DNA of 64,000 bases. Source: an uncultured Prevotellaceae bacterium (GTDB lineage Bacteria > Bacteroidota > Bacteroidia > Bacteroidales > Muribaculaceae). The stretch spans positions 1-64,000 of the forward strand of contig CALEJB010000009.1 in the NCBI GenBank assembly GCA_937898675.1, in the 5' to 3' direction. The first letter of the stretch is position 1, and every line of letters begins with the position of its first letter. Of this stretch, positions 42,253 through 52,571 are shown in pieces. The notes beneath the pieces were generated by a model. The model did no database searches. It was given only the letters and a program-made list of their open reading frames with translations, and was not told the origin of the DNA. A program made the position numbers and the translations under genes.

Positions 42253-43725
42253 ATGAAGAAACTGTCACAACTGCTCGCATCTCTCAAGCCGCTCAAGGTC
42301 GTTGGCGACACCGGCGTGGACATCACCGACGTCATCAACGACTCGCGCCAGGCCCGCCAGGGCGTGCTCTTTGTCGCCGTCAGGGGCGTGGCTGTCGATT
42401 CCCACCGCTTCATCAACGATGTGGTGGCCGCCGGCGCGCGCGCCATCGTGTGCGAGGAACTGCCCGAGGCCATGAGCGAGCGGGCCACCTACATACAAGT
42501 CGAGAACAGCATCGTTGCCCTGGCGCACATCGCCGACGAGTGGTTCGACCACCCGTCGCGCCGCCTGCGCCTGGTGGGCGTCACCGGCACCAACGGCAAG
42601 ACAACCATCGCCACGCTCCTCTATGAGATGGCGCGCCTCATGGGCCACAAGGCCGGCCTGCTGTCCACCGTCAAGAACGTGATTGACACCGCCGAGCATC
42701 CCGCCAAGCAGACCACGCCCGACCACCTGACGCTCAACCGCCTGTTGCACGAGATGGCCGAGGCCGGCTGCGAGTATGCCTTCATGGAGGTCAGCTCCCA
42801 TGCCTGCGTGCAGCGCCGCATCGAGGGCATCACCTTTGCCGGCGGCGTGTTCACCAACCTCACCCGCGACCATCTCGACTTCCACAAGACCGTTGACAAC
42901 TACATCGCCGCCAAGAAGATGTTCTTTGACGCGCTGCCCAAGGGTGCCTTTGCCCTGGTCAATGCCGACGACAAGGTGGGCGAAGTGATGGTGCAGAACA
43001 CCGCGGCCGGCAAGTACCGCTACTCGCTGCGCGCGATGGCCGACTACAAGGGGCGCATCGTCGAGCCGCGCCTCGACGGCACGTCGCTCGAGCTCAACGG
43101 CCGCCAGGTGGAGGTGCTGTTCACCGGCCGCTTCAACGCCTATAACCTGCTGGCCGTCTATGGCGCGTCGCTGCTCTTGGGCTTTGACCCGCAGCAGGTG
43201 CTCGTCAACATGAGCATGCTCGTTCCCGTGGCCGGCCGCTTCCAGACGCTGCGCTCGCCGCGCGGCTACATCGGCGTGGTGGACTATGCCCACACGCCCG
43301 ACGCCCTGGTCAACGTCATCGGCGCCATCCGCGAGGTGCTGGGCACACGGGGCCGCATCATCACCGTGTGCGGCTGCGGCGGCAACCGCGACAAGGGCAA
43401 GCGCCCCATCATGGCGCAGGAGGCCGCCAGGCGCAGCGACAAGGTGGTGTTTACCAGCGACAACCCCCGCGACGAGGACCCCGACGACATCCTGCGTGAC
43501 ATGCTCGCCGGCCTCACCCCCGACGAGCAGGCCCTCGCGCTCACCATCACCGACCGCCGCCAGGGCATACTCACCGCCTGCCAGCTGGCGCAGCCGGGCG
43601 ACGTGGTGCTGGTGGCCGGCAAGGGCCATGAGGACTACCAGGAGATACAGGGCGTCAAGCACCACTTCGACGACCGCGAGCAGCTGCTCGCGGTGTTTGA
43701 GGCCGAGAAAAAGTTAGAACATTGA
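42253..43725 (+). CDS. murE: UDP-MurNAc-tripeptide synthetase
   Basis: A 490-residue Mur ligase that adds meso-diaminopimelate to UDP-MurNAc-dipeptide. ATP loop TGTNGKTT (111-118); carbamylated-lysine and magnesium region follow; the DNPRDEDP motif near residue 400 is that of the DAP-adding enzymes. ATG at 42253 (MKKLSQLL) preferred over a TTG two codons upstream. Expected peptidoglycan type therefore is DAP-direct. Confidence 0.95.
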   Translation: MKKLSQLLASLKPLKVVGDTGVDITDVINDSRQARQGVLFVAVRGVAVDSHRFINDVVAAGARAIVCEELPEAMSERATYIQVENSIVALAHIADEWFDHPSRRLRLVGVTGTNGKTTIATLLYEMARLMGHKAGLLSTVKNVIDTAEHPAKQTTPDHLTLNRLLHEMAEAGCEYAFMEVSSHACVQRRIEGITFAGGVFTNLTRDHLDFHKTVDNYIAAKKMFFDALPKGAFALVNADDKVGEVMVQNTAAGKYRYSLRAMADYKGRIVEPRLDGTSLELNGRQVEVLFTGRFNAYNLLAVYGASLLLGFDPQQVLVNMSMLVPVAGRFQTLRSPRGYIGVVDYAHTPDALVNVIGAIREVLGTRGRIITVCGCGGNRDKGKRPIMAQEAARRSDKVVFTSDNPRDEDPDDILRDMLAGLTPDEQALALTITDRRQGILTACQLAQPGDVVLVAGKGHEDYQEIQGVKHHFDDREQLLAVFEAEKKLEH

Positions 43726-43752
43726 TTATAAACCAGATAATGACAAGCAGAT

Positions 43753-45009
43753 ATGTTATATCATCTCTTTCATTTCTTGCAAGACTACAACGTGCCGGGC
43801 GCACGCCTGTTTGAGTACATCACCTTCAGGTCGGGCTTTGCCCTCATCCTGTCGCTGTTCATCGGCATCGTGATAGGCCGCCGCATCATCAAGCGGCTCA
43901 AGAGCCACCAGATGTGCGACGAGGAGCGCGACGAGAGCCTGGGCGGCAACAAGTCCAAGCAGGGCACCCCCACCATGGGCGGCATCATCATCATCATCTC
44001 GATACTGGTGCCCTGCCTGCTGCTGGGCAAGCTCAACAACATCTACATGCTGCTCATGATCGTGTCCACCATCTGGTGCGGCGCCCTGGGCTTTGCCGAC
44101 GACTACATCAAGGTGTTCAAGCACCACAAGGAGGGCTTGAAGGGCAAGTTCAAGATTGTCGGCCAGGTGGGCCTGGGGCTCATCGTGGGCCTGACCATGT
44201 ACCTCAGCCCCGCCATCGTGATGAACGAGAACGTGCACGTCACCAACCGCAACGAGACGCCCGAGCTGGTCGAGATCCACAAGTCCCAGGCCGTGAAGGC
44301 CACCAAGACCACGCTGCCCTTTGTCAAGAACCACAACTTTGACTACGCCTACTTCACGGGCTGGATGGGCAAGTACAAGCAACTGGGCGGATGGGTACTG
44401 TTCATCCTGGTCACCATCTTCATCATCACCGCCGTGAGCAACGGCGCCAACCTCACCGACGGCGTGGACGGGCTGGCGACAGGCACCTCGGCCATCATCG
44501 GGGTGGCGCTGGCCATCATGTGCTACCTGGGCGGCAACGTGATTTACTCGTCCTACCTCAACATCATGTACATCCCCGACAGCAGCGAGCTGGTCGTCTA
44601 TGCCGCGGCATTCATCGGGGCGACCATCGGATTCCTGTGGTACAACTCCTTCCCGGCCCAGGTGTTCATGGGCGACACCGGCAGCCTGTGCCTGGGCGGC
44701 ATCATCGCCGTGTTCGCCGTGCTCATCCGCAAGGAGTGGCTCATCCCCCTGCTGTGCGGCATCTTCCTCATCGAGGAACTGGCGGTAGTGCTGCAGGTGG
44801 CCTATGTGAAGCGCCACGGCAAGGACCACAGGCTCTTCAAGATGACGCCGCTGCACCACCACTTCACCGCCGACCCGGCGAAGATACACTGGACCTATGC
44901 CTTCAAGAAGCCCGACCACCGCATCCCCGAGTCCAAGATTGTGATGCGCTTCTTCATCATCAGCATCCTGCTGGCGGCACTGACCTTTGTGACGCTCAAG
45001 ATCAGGTGA
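43753..45009 (+). CDS. mraY: Phospho-MurNAc-pentapeptide translocase MraY
   Basis: A 418-residue integral membrane enzyme forming lipid I from UDP-MurNAc-pentapeptide and undecaprenyl phosphate. Diagnostic motifs: KQGTPTMGGIIIIISI, FADDYIKVFKHHKEGLKGKFK, NLTDGVDGLATGTSAI, and PLHHHFTADP. It carries an extra loop of about 60 residues (VMNENVHVTNRNETPELVEIHK...) typical of Bacteroidetes MraY proteins (longer than the 360 of E. coli). Confidence 0.96.
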   Translation: MLYHLFHFLQDYNVPGARLFEYITFRSGFALILSLFIGIVIGRRIIKRLKSHQMCDEERDESLGGNKSKQGTPTMGGIIIIISILVPCLLLGKLNNIYMLLMIVSTIWCGALGFADDYIKVFKHHKEGLKGKFKIVGQVGLGLIVGLTMYLSPAIVMNENVHVTNRNETPELVEIHKSQAVKATKTTLPFVKNHNFDYAYFTGWMGKYKQLGGWVLFILVTIFIITAVSNGANLTDGVDGLATGTSAIIGVALAIMCYLGGNVIYSSYLNIMYIPDSSELVVYAAAFIGATIGFLWYNSFPAQVFMGDTGSLCLGGIIAVFAVLIRKEWLIPLLCGIFLIEELAVVLQVAYVKRHGKDHRLFKMTPLHHHFTADPAKIHWTYAFKKPDHRIPESKIVMRFFIISILLAALTFVTLKIR

Positions 45010-45082
45010 CGCGGGACAACGGCAACAGAGAAACATTACCGGCAATAACAACAATCAAACAACACAACGACATAGAAACATC

Positions 45083-46429
45083 ATGGCTAAACGATTAGTA
45101 GTATTGGGCGGAGGCGAGAGCGGCGCGGGAGCCGCAGTGCTGGGCAAGGCCAAGGGCCTGGACGTGTGGCTCAGCGACGCCGGCACCATCGGGCAAAAGT
45201 ACAAAGACCTGCTCGACAAGCACGGCGTGGCGTGGGAAGAAGGCGGCCACACCGCCCACAAGATCCTCAATGCCGACGAAATCGTGAAGAGCCCCGGCAT
45301 CCCCGACACCGCTCCCATGGTGGCGCAGGCCATCGCCAGGGGAATCCCCATCATCAGCGAGATTGAGTTCGCCGGACGCTACACCACGGCCAAGATGGTG
45401 TGCATCACCGGCAGCAACGGCAAGACGACGACCACCAAGCTCACCTACCACATCCTCAAGAAGGCGGGCCTGAACGTGGGCCTGGCCGGCAACGTGGGGC
45501 AGAGCCTGGCGCTGCAGGTCGCTACCGACCCCCGCGACGTGTATGTCATTGAGCTGAGCAGCTTCCAGCTCGACAACATGTATGACTTCAAGGCCAACGT
45601 GGCCGTGCTGCTCAACATCACGCCCGACCACCTCGACCGCTACGACTACAAGATGGAGAACTATGCCGCCGCCAAGTTCCGCATCACCCGCAACCAGACC
45701 AGCGAGGACTGCTTTATCTACTGGCAGGACGACCCCGTGCTCATGGCCCAGCTGCGCCGGCACCACCTGGAGTCCAGGCTGTTGCCGTTCTCGGCCATCG
45801 AGGGCGCCAAGGGCTGCGCCGCCACGCTCAACGGCGGCACCGTGCAGTTTGACATCGACGGCGACCGCTGGGACATCCCGCGCGACCAGTTGTCGCTCAA
45901 GGGCATCCACAACGTCTATAACTCCATGGCCGCCGGCCTGTCGGCCCAGGTGCTCGACATCCGCAAGGACGTCATCCGCGAGGCGCTCGCCGACTTTGAG
46001 GCCGTGCCCCACCGCCTGGAGTATGTGGACACCGTCGACGGCGTGCGCTACATCAACGACAGCAAGGCCACCAACGTCGATGCCTGCTGGTATGCCCTCG
46101 ACAGCGTCAACGAGCCGTGCGTGCTCATCCTGGGCGGCATCGACAAGGGCAACGACTACAGCCAGATAGAGCCCCTGGTCAAGGACAAGGTGACCGCCAT
46201 CGTGTGCCTGGGCAAGGACAACGCCAAGCTGCACGGGTTCTTTGACGGCAAGGTCGCCGTCGTGGCCGACGCCGGCAGCATGACCGAGTGCATGGACAAG
46301 TGCCGCAGCCTGGCCACGCCGGGCACCACCGTGCTGCTGTCGCCCTGCTGCGCCAGCTTTGACCTGTTCAACGGCATGGCCGACCGCGGCAACCAGTTCA
46401 AGGAATATGTCAAGAATCTGAAAAAATGA
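45083..46429 (+). CDS. murD: UDP-MurNAc-L-alanine:D-glutamate ligase
   Basis: A 448-residue Mur ligase adding D-Glu. It has the N-terminal Rossmann-like UDP-binding domain (LVVLGGGESGAGAAVL), ATP loop TGSNGKTTTT near residue 110, ELSSFQLDNM, and NDSKATNVDACWYAL in the C-terminal domain. The gap to mraY (73 bases) is the largest in the first half of the cluster. Confidence 0.95.
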   Translation: MAKRLVVLGGGESGAGAAVLGKAKGLDVWLSDAGTIGQKYKDLLDKHGVAWEEGGHTAHKILNADEIVKSPGIPDTAPMVAQAIARGIPIISEIEFAGRYTTAKMVCITGSNGKTTTTKLTYHILKKAGLNVGLAGNVGQSLALQVATDPRDVYVIELSSFQLDNMYDFKANVAVLLNITPDHLDRYDYKMENYAAAKFRITRNQTSEDCFIYWQDDPVLMAQLRRHHLESRLLPFSAIEGAKGCAATLNGGTVQFDIDGDRWDIPRDQLSLKGIHNVYNSMAAGLSAQVLDIRKDVIREALADFEAVPHRLEYVDTVDGVRYINDSKATNVDACWYALDSVNEPCVLILGGIDKGNDYSQIEPLVKDKVTAIVCLGKDNAKLHGFFDGKVAVVADAGSMTECMDKCRSLATPGTTVLLSPCCASFDLFNGMADRGNQFKEYVKNLKK

Positions 46430-46438
46430 ATAGTATAG

Positions 46439-47779
46439 ATGAGCCCAGCCCAACAAAAACGTTATTCCGAGATATCGCTCAAGCACGGTGACCCCTGGAT
46501 ATGGGGCATCTACATCATGCTGCTCATCATCTCGGTGATTGAGAGCTACAGCGCGTCGAGCCGCGAGATAGCCACTGCGGGCATCTACATGCCGCTCATC
46601 AAGCAGTGCTTTTTCCTGGGCACCGGCGCCTTGTTCGTCATCGGACTGCACAAGGTGAACTACAAGAAGCCGGCGTTCCTGTACACGATGATTCCCGGCC
46701 TGTTCATCTTCACGCTCATCACGCTGGTGTATGTGATGTTCTGGGGCGAGACCATCAACGGCGCCCGCCGCGCCATGACCGTCATCCCCGGCGTGCTCAC
46801 GGTGCAGCCCGCCGAGCTCGCCAAGCTGTCGATTGTCATGCTGCTGTCCTATGTGTTCGCCAAGACGCAGAAGAACAGGGATATTTCCAACAATGGCATC
46901 GCCATCGCCGCATTCTTTGTCATGCTCTATGGCGGGTTCATGTTCCACAGCGGCCTGACCAACACCCTGCTGCTGATGGCCATCAGCGGCTCGATGCTGC
47001 TGATTGGCGGCGCAAAGTTCAAGAAGATTGGCTACATCTTCCTGTTCTTCATCTTCCTGGGGGGCATGTACCTGATCATTTCGTCGCACAACGACGGCCA
47101 GGACGAGGTCATCAAGGAGGGGCAAAAGGAACTGGCCATCAAGGCCGATGAGCCGCCGGCCGCCGGCGACAAGGCCGACATCAACCGCATGAAGACCAGG
47201 ACCAAGCGCATCGACGACTGGGTGAGCAACGACTCGCTGCTCAAACTGCCCGTCACGCCACAGAACCAGCAGCAGATTTTCTCGCGCATGGCGCAGGCCC
47301 ACGGCCGCGTCTTCGGCACGGGCATCGGCCAGTCGCGCGAGTGCAGCCGCCTGCCGCTGGCCTTCAGCGACTACATCTTCTCGATCATCGTCGAGGAACT
47401 GGGCTTTGTGGGCGGCGCGGGCGTGTTGCTGCTGTACCTGTCGCTGCTGGCGCGCGCCGCGCTCATCGTGCGCCGCAGCAAGCGCGTGCTGCCGGCGCTG
47501 CTCGTCATCGGCATGGCGTCGTTTATCACCTACCAGGCGCTGTTCCACATGGCCATCAATGTGGGCGTGTTCCCCGTGTCGGGCCAGCCTTTGCCCCTCA
47601 TTTCCAAGGGCGGCACGTCAATCATCGTGGTGAGCGTCGCCTTTGGCGTCATGCTGAGCGTGAGCCGCACCATTGCCATCGATAACAGTAATCACAAAAA
47701 CGAGGAGGACATTCCCGACATCGAGGGCCTCGACGCTTGGAATCCTACCGAAATACCCATCAATCATGAGTGGAAATAA
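46439..47779 (+). CDS. ftsW: Septal peptidoglycan polymerase FtsW
   Basis: A 446-residue SEDS-family glycosyltransferase with about ten membrane helices, polymerising lipid II at the septum with FtsI. Seen: GARRAMTVIPGVLTVQPAELAKL (conserved loop), the long extracellular loop (about 210-285), and SFITYQALFHMAINVGVFPVSGQPLPLISKGGTS with the catalytic-loop Asp region upstream. Overlaps murG by 14 bases. Confidence 0.95.
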   Translation: MSPAQQKRYSEISLKHGDPWIWGIYIMLLIISVIESYSASSREIATAGIYMPLIKQCFFLGTGALFVIGLHKVNYKKPAFLYTMIPGLFIFTLITLVYVMFWGETINGARRAMTVIPGVLTVQPAELAKLSIVMLLSYVFAKTQKNRDISNNGIAIAAFFVMLYGGFMFHSGLTNTLLLMAISGSMLLIGGAKFKKIGYIFLFFIFLGGMYLIISSHNDGQDEVIKEGQKELAIKADEPPAAGDKADINRMKTRTKRIDDWVSNDSLLKLPVTPQNQQQIFSRMAQAHGRVFGTGIGQSRECSRLPLAFSDYIFSIIVEELGFVGGAGVLLLYLSLLARAALIVRRSKRVLPALLVIGMASFITYQALFHMAINVGVFPVSGQPLPLISKGGTSIIVVSVAFGVMLSVSRTIAIDNSNHKNEEDIPDIEGLDAWNPTEIPINHEWK

Positions 47780-48896
47780 CAATTATAAACAGCTCAACAT
47801 TCTGGTGAGCGGCGGCGGCACTGGCGGGCACATTTTCCCCGCACTGTCCATCGCCAACGAGGTGCGCCGACGCCATCCCGGCGCCAATATCCTGTTTGTG
47901 GGCGCCGAGGGGCGCATGGAAATGGAAAAAGTCCCCGCCGCGGGCTACCGCATTGTGGGACTGCCCGTCAGCGGCTTTGACCGCAAGCACCTGCTGCGCA
48001 ACTTCAAGGTGCTGTACCGCCTGTTCAAGAGCATGCGGCTGGCGCGCAAGGTGCTCAAGGACTTCAAGCCCGACATCGCCATCGGCGTGGGCGGATATGC
48101 CAGCGGCCCGATGCTCAAGGCGGCCCAAAAGCGGGGCATCCCCACGCTGCTGCAGGAGCAGAATTCCTATGCCGGCGTCACCAACAAGCTGCTGGCCGCC
48201 AAGGCACAGTGCATCTGTGTGGCCTATGAGGGCATGGAGCGTTTCTTCCCTGCCGGCAAGATTGTGATGACGGGCAATCCCGTGCGCCGCAACTTGCTGG
48301 AGTGCGACGCCACGCCGCAGCAGGCGCGCCAGGCCCTGGACCTCGACCCCGACAAGCCCACCGTCCTCATCATTGGCGGCAGCCTGGGCGCTCGCACGGT
48401 CAACGACGCCATCATCGGCGGCCTCGACACAATCGGCGCCGCCAGCCAGCACGTGCAGGTCATCTGGCAGACGGGCAAGCTCTATGACCGCCAGTGCCGC
48501 GAGGCGCTGGACGCATCGGGTGCCGGCAATGTGGTGCAGATGCCCTTCATCAGCAACATGGACATGGCCTACCGTGCCGCCGACCTCGTGGTCTCGCGTG
48601 CCGGCGCCAGCTCAATCTCCGAGCTGCAGCTGTTGGGCAAGCCTGCCATACTGGTGCCCTCGCCCAACGTCGCCGAGGACCACCAGACCAAGAACGCGCT
48701 CGCGCTGGCCAACCGCGACGCCGCCATCATGGTTACCGACGCCGACGCCGGCGCCCGGCTCGTCGACGCGATGCTGGCAACCGTCGCCGACGGCGACAAG
48801 CTGCAGGCGCTGGGCGCCAATGCCGCGGCGATGGCCCTGCGCGACGCCGCCGAGCACATTGTCGATGAGGTCGAGAAAATCGTTGGCCTGGAGTAG
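47766..48896 (+). CDS. murG: UDP-GlcNAc transferase MurG
   Basis: A 376-residue GT-B enzyme making lipid II from lipid I. Start chosen at the ATG at 47766 (MSGNNNYKQLNILVSGGGTGGHIFPALSIA), where the GGGTGGH phosphate loop follows; the frame is open further upstream only because of the overlap with ftsW. The donor site is LIIGGSLGARTVND and SRAGASSISELQLLGKPAILVPSP. No parts missing. Confidence 0.96.
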   Translation: MSGNNNYKQLNILVSGGGTGGHIFPALSIANEVRRRHPGANILFVGAEGRMEMEKVPAAGYRIVGLPVSGFDRKHLLRNFKVLYRLFKSMRLARKVLKDFKPDIAIGVGGYASGPMLKAAQKRGIPTLLQEQNSYAGVTNKLLAAKAQCICVAYEGMERFFPAGKIVMTGNPVRRNLLECDATPQQARQALDLDPDKPTVLIIGGSLGARTVNDAIIGGLDTIGAASQHVQVIWQTGKLYDRQCREALDASGAGNVVQMPFISNMDMAYRAADLVVSRAGASSISELQLLGKPAILVPSPNVAEDHQTKNALALANRDAAIMVTDADAGARLVDAMLATVADGDKLQALGANAAAMALRDAAEHIVDEVEKIVGLE

Positions 48897-48916
48897 GCAA
48901 TAAATACCTGGAAGCA

Positions 48917-50299
48917 ATGAAAGACTTTGACTCACTATACTTTGTCGGTGCCGGAGGCATCGGGATGGCAGCCCTGGAGCGCTATTTTCTGGCCCAGGGC
49001 AAGCGCATCGCCGGCTATGACCTCACGCCCAGCGACCTCACCAGGGCACTGGAGCAGGAGGGCGTGCACATCGACTACGACGAGGACCCCGCGCTCATTC
49101 CCGACTACTGCCGTGACCCCGGGCGCACACTGGTGGTCTATACCCCCGCCGTGCCCGACAGCCACAAGGGCCTTGCCTACTTTCGCGCGGCAGGCTTTGA
49201 AGTCGTCAAGCGCGCCGCGCTGCTGGGCGTGGTCACCCGCGGCAGCAAGGGCCTGTGCTTTGCGGGCACCCACGGCAAGACCACCACATCGAGCATGGCG
49301 GCCCACATTCTGCAGAGCGGCGGCACGGGCTGCAACGCCTTTTTGGGCGGTGTGCTGCGCAACTACGGCAGCAACTTCCTGCTGTCGCCCCACAGCCCGT
49401 TCTCGGTCATCGAGGCCGACGAGTTTGACCGCTCGTTCCACCACCTGCAGCCCTATATCGCCGTCGTCACCTCGACCGACCCCGACCATCTGGACATCTA
49501 CGGCACGCCCGAGAAATACCTCGAGGGCTTTGCCCACTTCACCAGCCTCATCCGCCCCGGCGGCGCGCTGGTGGTCCACACCGGGCTGGCGCTCAAGCCC
49601 CGCGTGCAGCAGGGGGTGAAGACCTATACCTACAGCCGCGACGAGGGCGACTTCCATGCCGCCAACATCCGCAAGGGCGACGGCAACATCACATTTGACC
49701 TGGTGACGCCGTGGGAGACCGTGGCCGACATCGCCCTGGGCGTGCCCGTGGACATCAACATCGAGAACGCCGTGGCGGCGATGGCGGCCTGCCGGCTGGT
49801 GGACACCCCTCCCCAGGTGATGCGCGAGACCATGGCCACGTTCATGGGCCCCAAGCGCCGCTTTGAGTTCTGGCTCAAGGAACCGGGACGGCAGGGCAGG
49901 GTGATGATCGACGACTATGCCCACCACCCCGACGAGCTGCGGGCAAGCATCTCCAGCGTGCGCGACCTGTACCGTGGGCGGCCCTTGACGGTTATCTTCC
50001 AGCCGCACCTCTACAGCCGCACCCGCGACTTCGCAAGTGACTTTGCGTCAGCACTTTCGCTGGCCGACGAGGTCATCATGCTGCCCATCTATCCCGCGCG
50101 CGAACTGCCGATTCCGGGAGTGGACAGCGAAATGATTCTGAATCAGGTCACTACATCAAAAAAATGCATTTACACCAAAGAAGATTTGATTAAATCAATA
50201 AAATTTAGTAATTTTGGCGTTTTATTGACAGCGGGTGCTGGTGACATTGCCAATCTGCTGCCACAGATATGCGATGAATACAAGAAACAACAGCGTTGA
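48917..50299 (+). CDS. murC: UDP-MurNAc:L-alanine ligase
   Basis: A 460-residue first ligase of the stem peptide. It has the N-terminal UDP-binding motif YFVGAGGIGMAALERYF, ATP loop AGTHGKTTTSS near residue 115, EADEFDRSFHHL and MIDDYAHHPDELRASI. Standard length and position. Confidence 0.95.
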   Translation: MKDFDSLYFVGAGGIGMAALERYFLAQGKRIAGYDLTPSDLTRALEQEGVHIDYDEDPALIPDYCRDPGRTLVVYTPAVPDSHKGLAYFRAAGFEVVKRAALLGVVTRGSKGLCFAGTHGKTTTSSMAAHILQSGGTGCNAFLGGVLRNYGSNFLLSPHSPFSVIEADEFDRSFHHLQPYIAVVTSTDPDHLDIYGTPEKYLEGFAHFTSLIRPGGALVVHTGLALKPRVQQGVKTYTYSRDEGDFHAANIRKGDGNITFDLVTPWETVADIALGVPVDINIENAVAAMAACRLVDTPPQVMRETMATFMGPKRRFEFWLKEPGRQGRVMIDDYAHHPDELRASISSVRDLYRGRPLTVIFQPHLYSRTRDFASDFASALSLADEVIMLPIYPARELPIPGVDSEMILNQVTTSKKCIYTKEDLIKSIKFSNFGVLLTAGAGDIANLLPQICDEYKKQQR

Positions 50300-50317
50300 C
50301 GCGCCGTTGTCAATCGT

Positions 50318-51160
50318 GTGACATTGAAGTTGAAACGACTGATACAAAATATCATCCTGCTCGTGATGGCGGTTGCGCTCGCCACAGGTGTGCTGTGGGC
50401 GCGCAACAAGGCCAAGGGCGAGCTGTGCTCGGCCATCGACGTGATTGTCGTCAATGGCGACAGCACGTCGTTTGTCACCCCCAAGGGTGTCCTCGAGGAC
50501 CTCAAGCTCAAGGGCATCAGCGTCGTGGGCAAGCGCATGGGCGACATCGACGCCGGCTACATCGAGCAACAGCTCAGGATGTCGCCCTATCTGGAGAGCG
50601 CCGACTGCATCAAGTGCCAGGACGGCAAGGTGCTCATCAAGGTGAGCCAGCTGGTCCCGGTCATCAGGATATTTGACGGCGACAACTCCTACTATGTCAA
50701 CCGCGTGGGCAAGCGCATGGAGGCATCGCTGCTCTACCACTGCGACGTGCCGGTGGTGAGCGGGCACTTCAACAAGCAGTACCCGCCCACCAGGCTCCTG
50801 CCCCTCATCGCCTATGTCGAGAGCGACACGCTGCTCTCGTCGCTGGTGACCATGTACTGCGTGCGCGACACCAACAACATCATCCTGGTGCCCTCTATCG
50901 GCGGACACGTCGTGAACATGGGCAATGCCGACGGCTTTGAGGGCAAGTTTGCCAAGCTCAAGCTCTTCTACAGCCAGGTGATGCCCGCGCGCGGGTGGCA
51001 GGCCTACGACACCATCTCGGTGAAGTGGAACCACCAGGTGGTCGCCACCAGGCGCATCAAGGCGGTGAAGCAGGAAGTGCAAATCGACGACACCGACGAC
51101 ACCGAGGTCCCCGATGCCGGCACCATGTCCACCGCCACCGTCGATAATAATGGGAATTAA
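50318..51160 (+). CDS. ftsQ: Cell division protein FtsQ
   Basis: A 280-residue bitopic protein: short basic N-terminus, membrane helix (IILLVMAVALATGVLWA), then a POTRA-like domain (SAIDVIVVNGDSTSFVTPKGVLEDL) and the beta domain that binds FtsL/FtsB. It starts with GTG at 50318 (a TTG follows two codons later). The acidic tail (DDTDDTEVPDAG) is unusual but unstructured. Function from position plus layout. Confidence 0.85.
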   Translation: MTLKLKRLIQNIILLVMAVALATGVLWARNKAKGELCSAIDVIVVNGDSTSFVTPKGVLEDLKLKGISVVGKRMGDIDAGYIEQQLRMSPYLESADCIKCQDGKVLIKVSQLVPVIRIFDGDNSYYVNRVGKRMEASLLYHCDVPVVSGHFNKQYPPTRLLPLIAYVESDTLLSSLVTMYCVRDTNNIILVPSIGGHVVNMGNADGFEGKFAKLKLFYSQVMPARGWQAYDTISVKWNHQVVATRRIKAVKQEVQIDDTDDTEVPDAGTMSTATVDNNGN

Positions 51161-51211
51161 CCAATAAAAAAAATCATATAAAAGAACAAAAAATATTTAT
51201 CAACTCAGTTT

Positions 51212-52522
51212 ATGGAAAAGAACCAGTACATTGTAGCACTTGAGATCGGAAGTTCCAAGATTGTTGGAGCCATCGCCGAGAAGACCCCGGCGGGATACCT
51301 GAACGTGAAGCATCTGCTTGAAGAGAAACATATCAACAGCGTGAGATATGGCATCGTGCAAAATGTCGAGAACATCAAGACCAGCGTGAGCCGCATCCTG
51401 CGCCAGCTCGAGAGCATGGTTGACGGCCGCATTTCCAAGGTTTACATGGGCGTGAGCGGCAGGTCGCTGCACAGCGTGGGCAACGAGGTGAGCCGCAGCA
51501 TCGGCACCTCCGAGGCCATCACCCGTGACCTCATCAACCGCATCCTCAGCGACGCCACCAGCTCGCCCATCAAGGACCACGACACCATCGACGTGGTGCC
51601 CAGCGCCTACTATGTGGACAAAGCGCTCACAACCACTCCCGTCGGCCAGTATGGCTCGTCTATCAGGATGATCGTCAACCTCATTGTCGCCAAGCCCAAG
51701 CTCATGGCCAACCTCAACCGCCTGATGACCTTTGGCGTCAATGTCAAGGACTATATCGTCACCCCGCTCGCCGTGGGCGAGAAGATTCTCACCGACAACG
51801 AGCGCATGCTGGGCTGCATGCTCGTGGACATGGGCGCCGAGACCACCTCGGTCACCATCTACAAGAACGGCGCGCTCAAGTACGTCAACACCCTGCCGCT
51901 GGGCGGACGCAACCTCACCCGCGACCTCGTGAACGGCCTGAGCGTCATCGAGGAGATTGCCGAGAACGTCAAGAAGAACATCAACAATCCGCTTGACCCC
52001 GCCACCGTGAGCAATGTGGTGATTGAGGGCATCAAGAGCCGCGAGGCCTCGGAGTACATCTCGGCACGCATGGGCGAAATCATCGCCAACATCAACCAGC
52101 AGCTCGTCAACGCCGGCATGACCTGCGACGATGTCAAGAAAATCGTCCTCATCGGCGGTTGCGCCAACATGGGCGGCATACAGCAGAAGCTCGCCGAGAC
52201 GCTCAACATCGGCGTCAGGCTGGGACAAAACCCCTCGTCGCTCAACGTCATGTCACCCGAGCACAACAGGCTCGAGTACATCCAGATGTTCTCGCTGCTG
52301 GCCGCCGCTGCCGACAAGATCGACGCCAACGACAGCTGCGTGGAAATGAACACCTATGACGACGGTCCGGGCATCAACATCCCGCAGCCCGAACCCGAGC
52401 CCGAGCGCAAGCCCGAGCCCGAACGCAAGCCCGAGCCCGCCCGCAAGAAGAAAAGCCGGTTTGCCAGCTGGCTCGACAAGGTCAACAGCATCATGTCCGA
52501 AGACGACGACAACGACCAGTAA
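51212..52522 (+). CDS. ftsA: Actin-like divisome protein FtsA
   Basis: A 436-residue actin-fold ATPase that tethers FtsZ to the membrane. Phosphate-1 motif VALEIGSSKIVGAIAE, the SHS2 (1C) domain, LVDMGAETTSVTIYKNG (phosphate 2) and VLIGGCANMGGIQ (adenosine motif). A proline/glutamate/lysine repeat (PEPERKPEPERKPEP, about 388-405) links it to the C-terminal amphipathic helix RFASWLDKVNSIM that should insert in the membrane. Confidence 0.95.
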   Translation: MEKNQYIVALEIGSSKIVGAIAEKTPAGYLNVKHLLEEKHINSVRYGIVQNVENIKTSVSRILRQLESMVDGRISKVYMGVSGRSLHSVGNEVSRSIGTSEAITRDLINRILSDATSSPIKDHDTIDVVPSAYYVDKALTTTPVGQYGSSIRMIVNLIVAKPKLMANLNRLMTFGVNVKDYIVTPLAVGEKILTDNERMLGCMLVDMGAETTSVTIYKNGALKYVNTLPLGGRNLTRDLVNGLSVIEEIAENVKKNINNPLDPATVSNVVIEGIKSREASEYISARMGEIIANINQQLVNAGMTCDDVKKIVLIGGCANMGGIQQKLAETLNIGVRLGQNPSSLNVMSPEHNRLEYIQMFSLLAAAADKIDANDSCVEMNTYDDGPGINIPQPEPEPERKPEPERKPEPARKKKSRFASWLDKVNSIMSEDDDNDQ

Positions 52523-52571
52523 ACAACGCATATAACTTCACTCTGACAACAAAAACCAAATACATCACAAT

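Noticed and set aside
45095..47548. Very long (817-codon) open frame antisense to murD and ftsW
   Set aside because: A by-product of high GC and strong third-position bias; composition is His/Gly/Ala/Val-rich and low-complexity, and both sense genes are certain.
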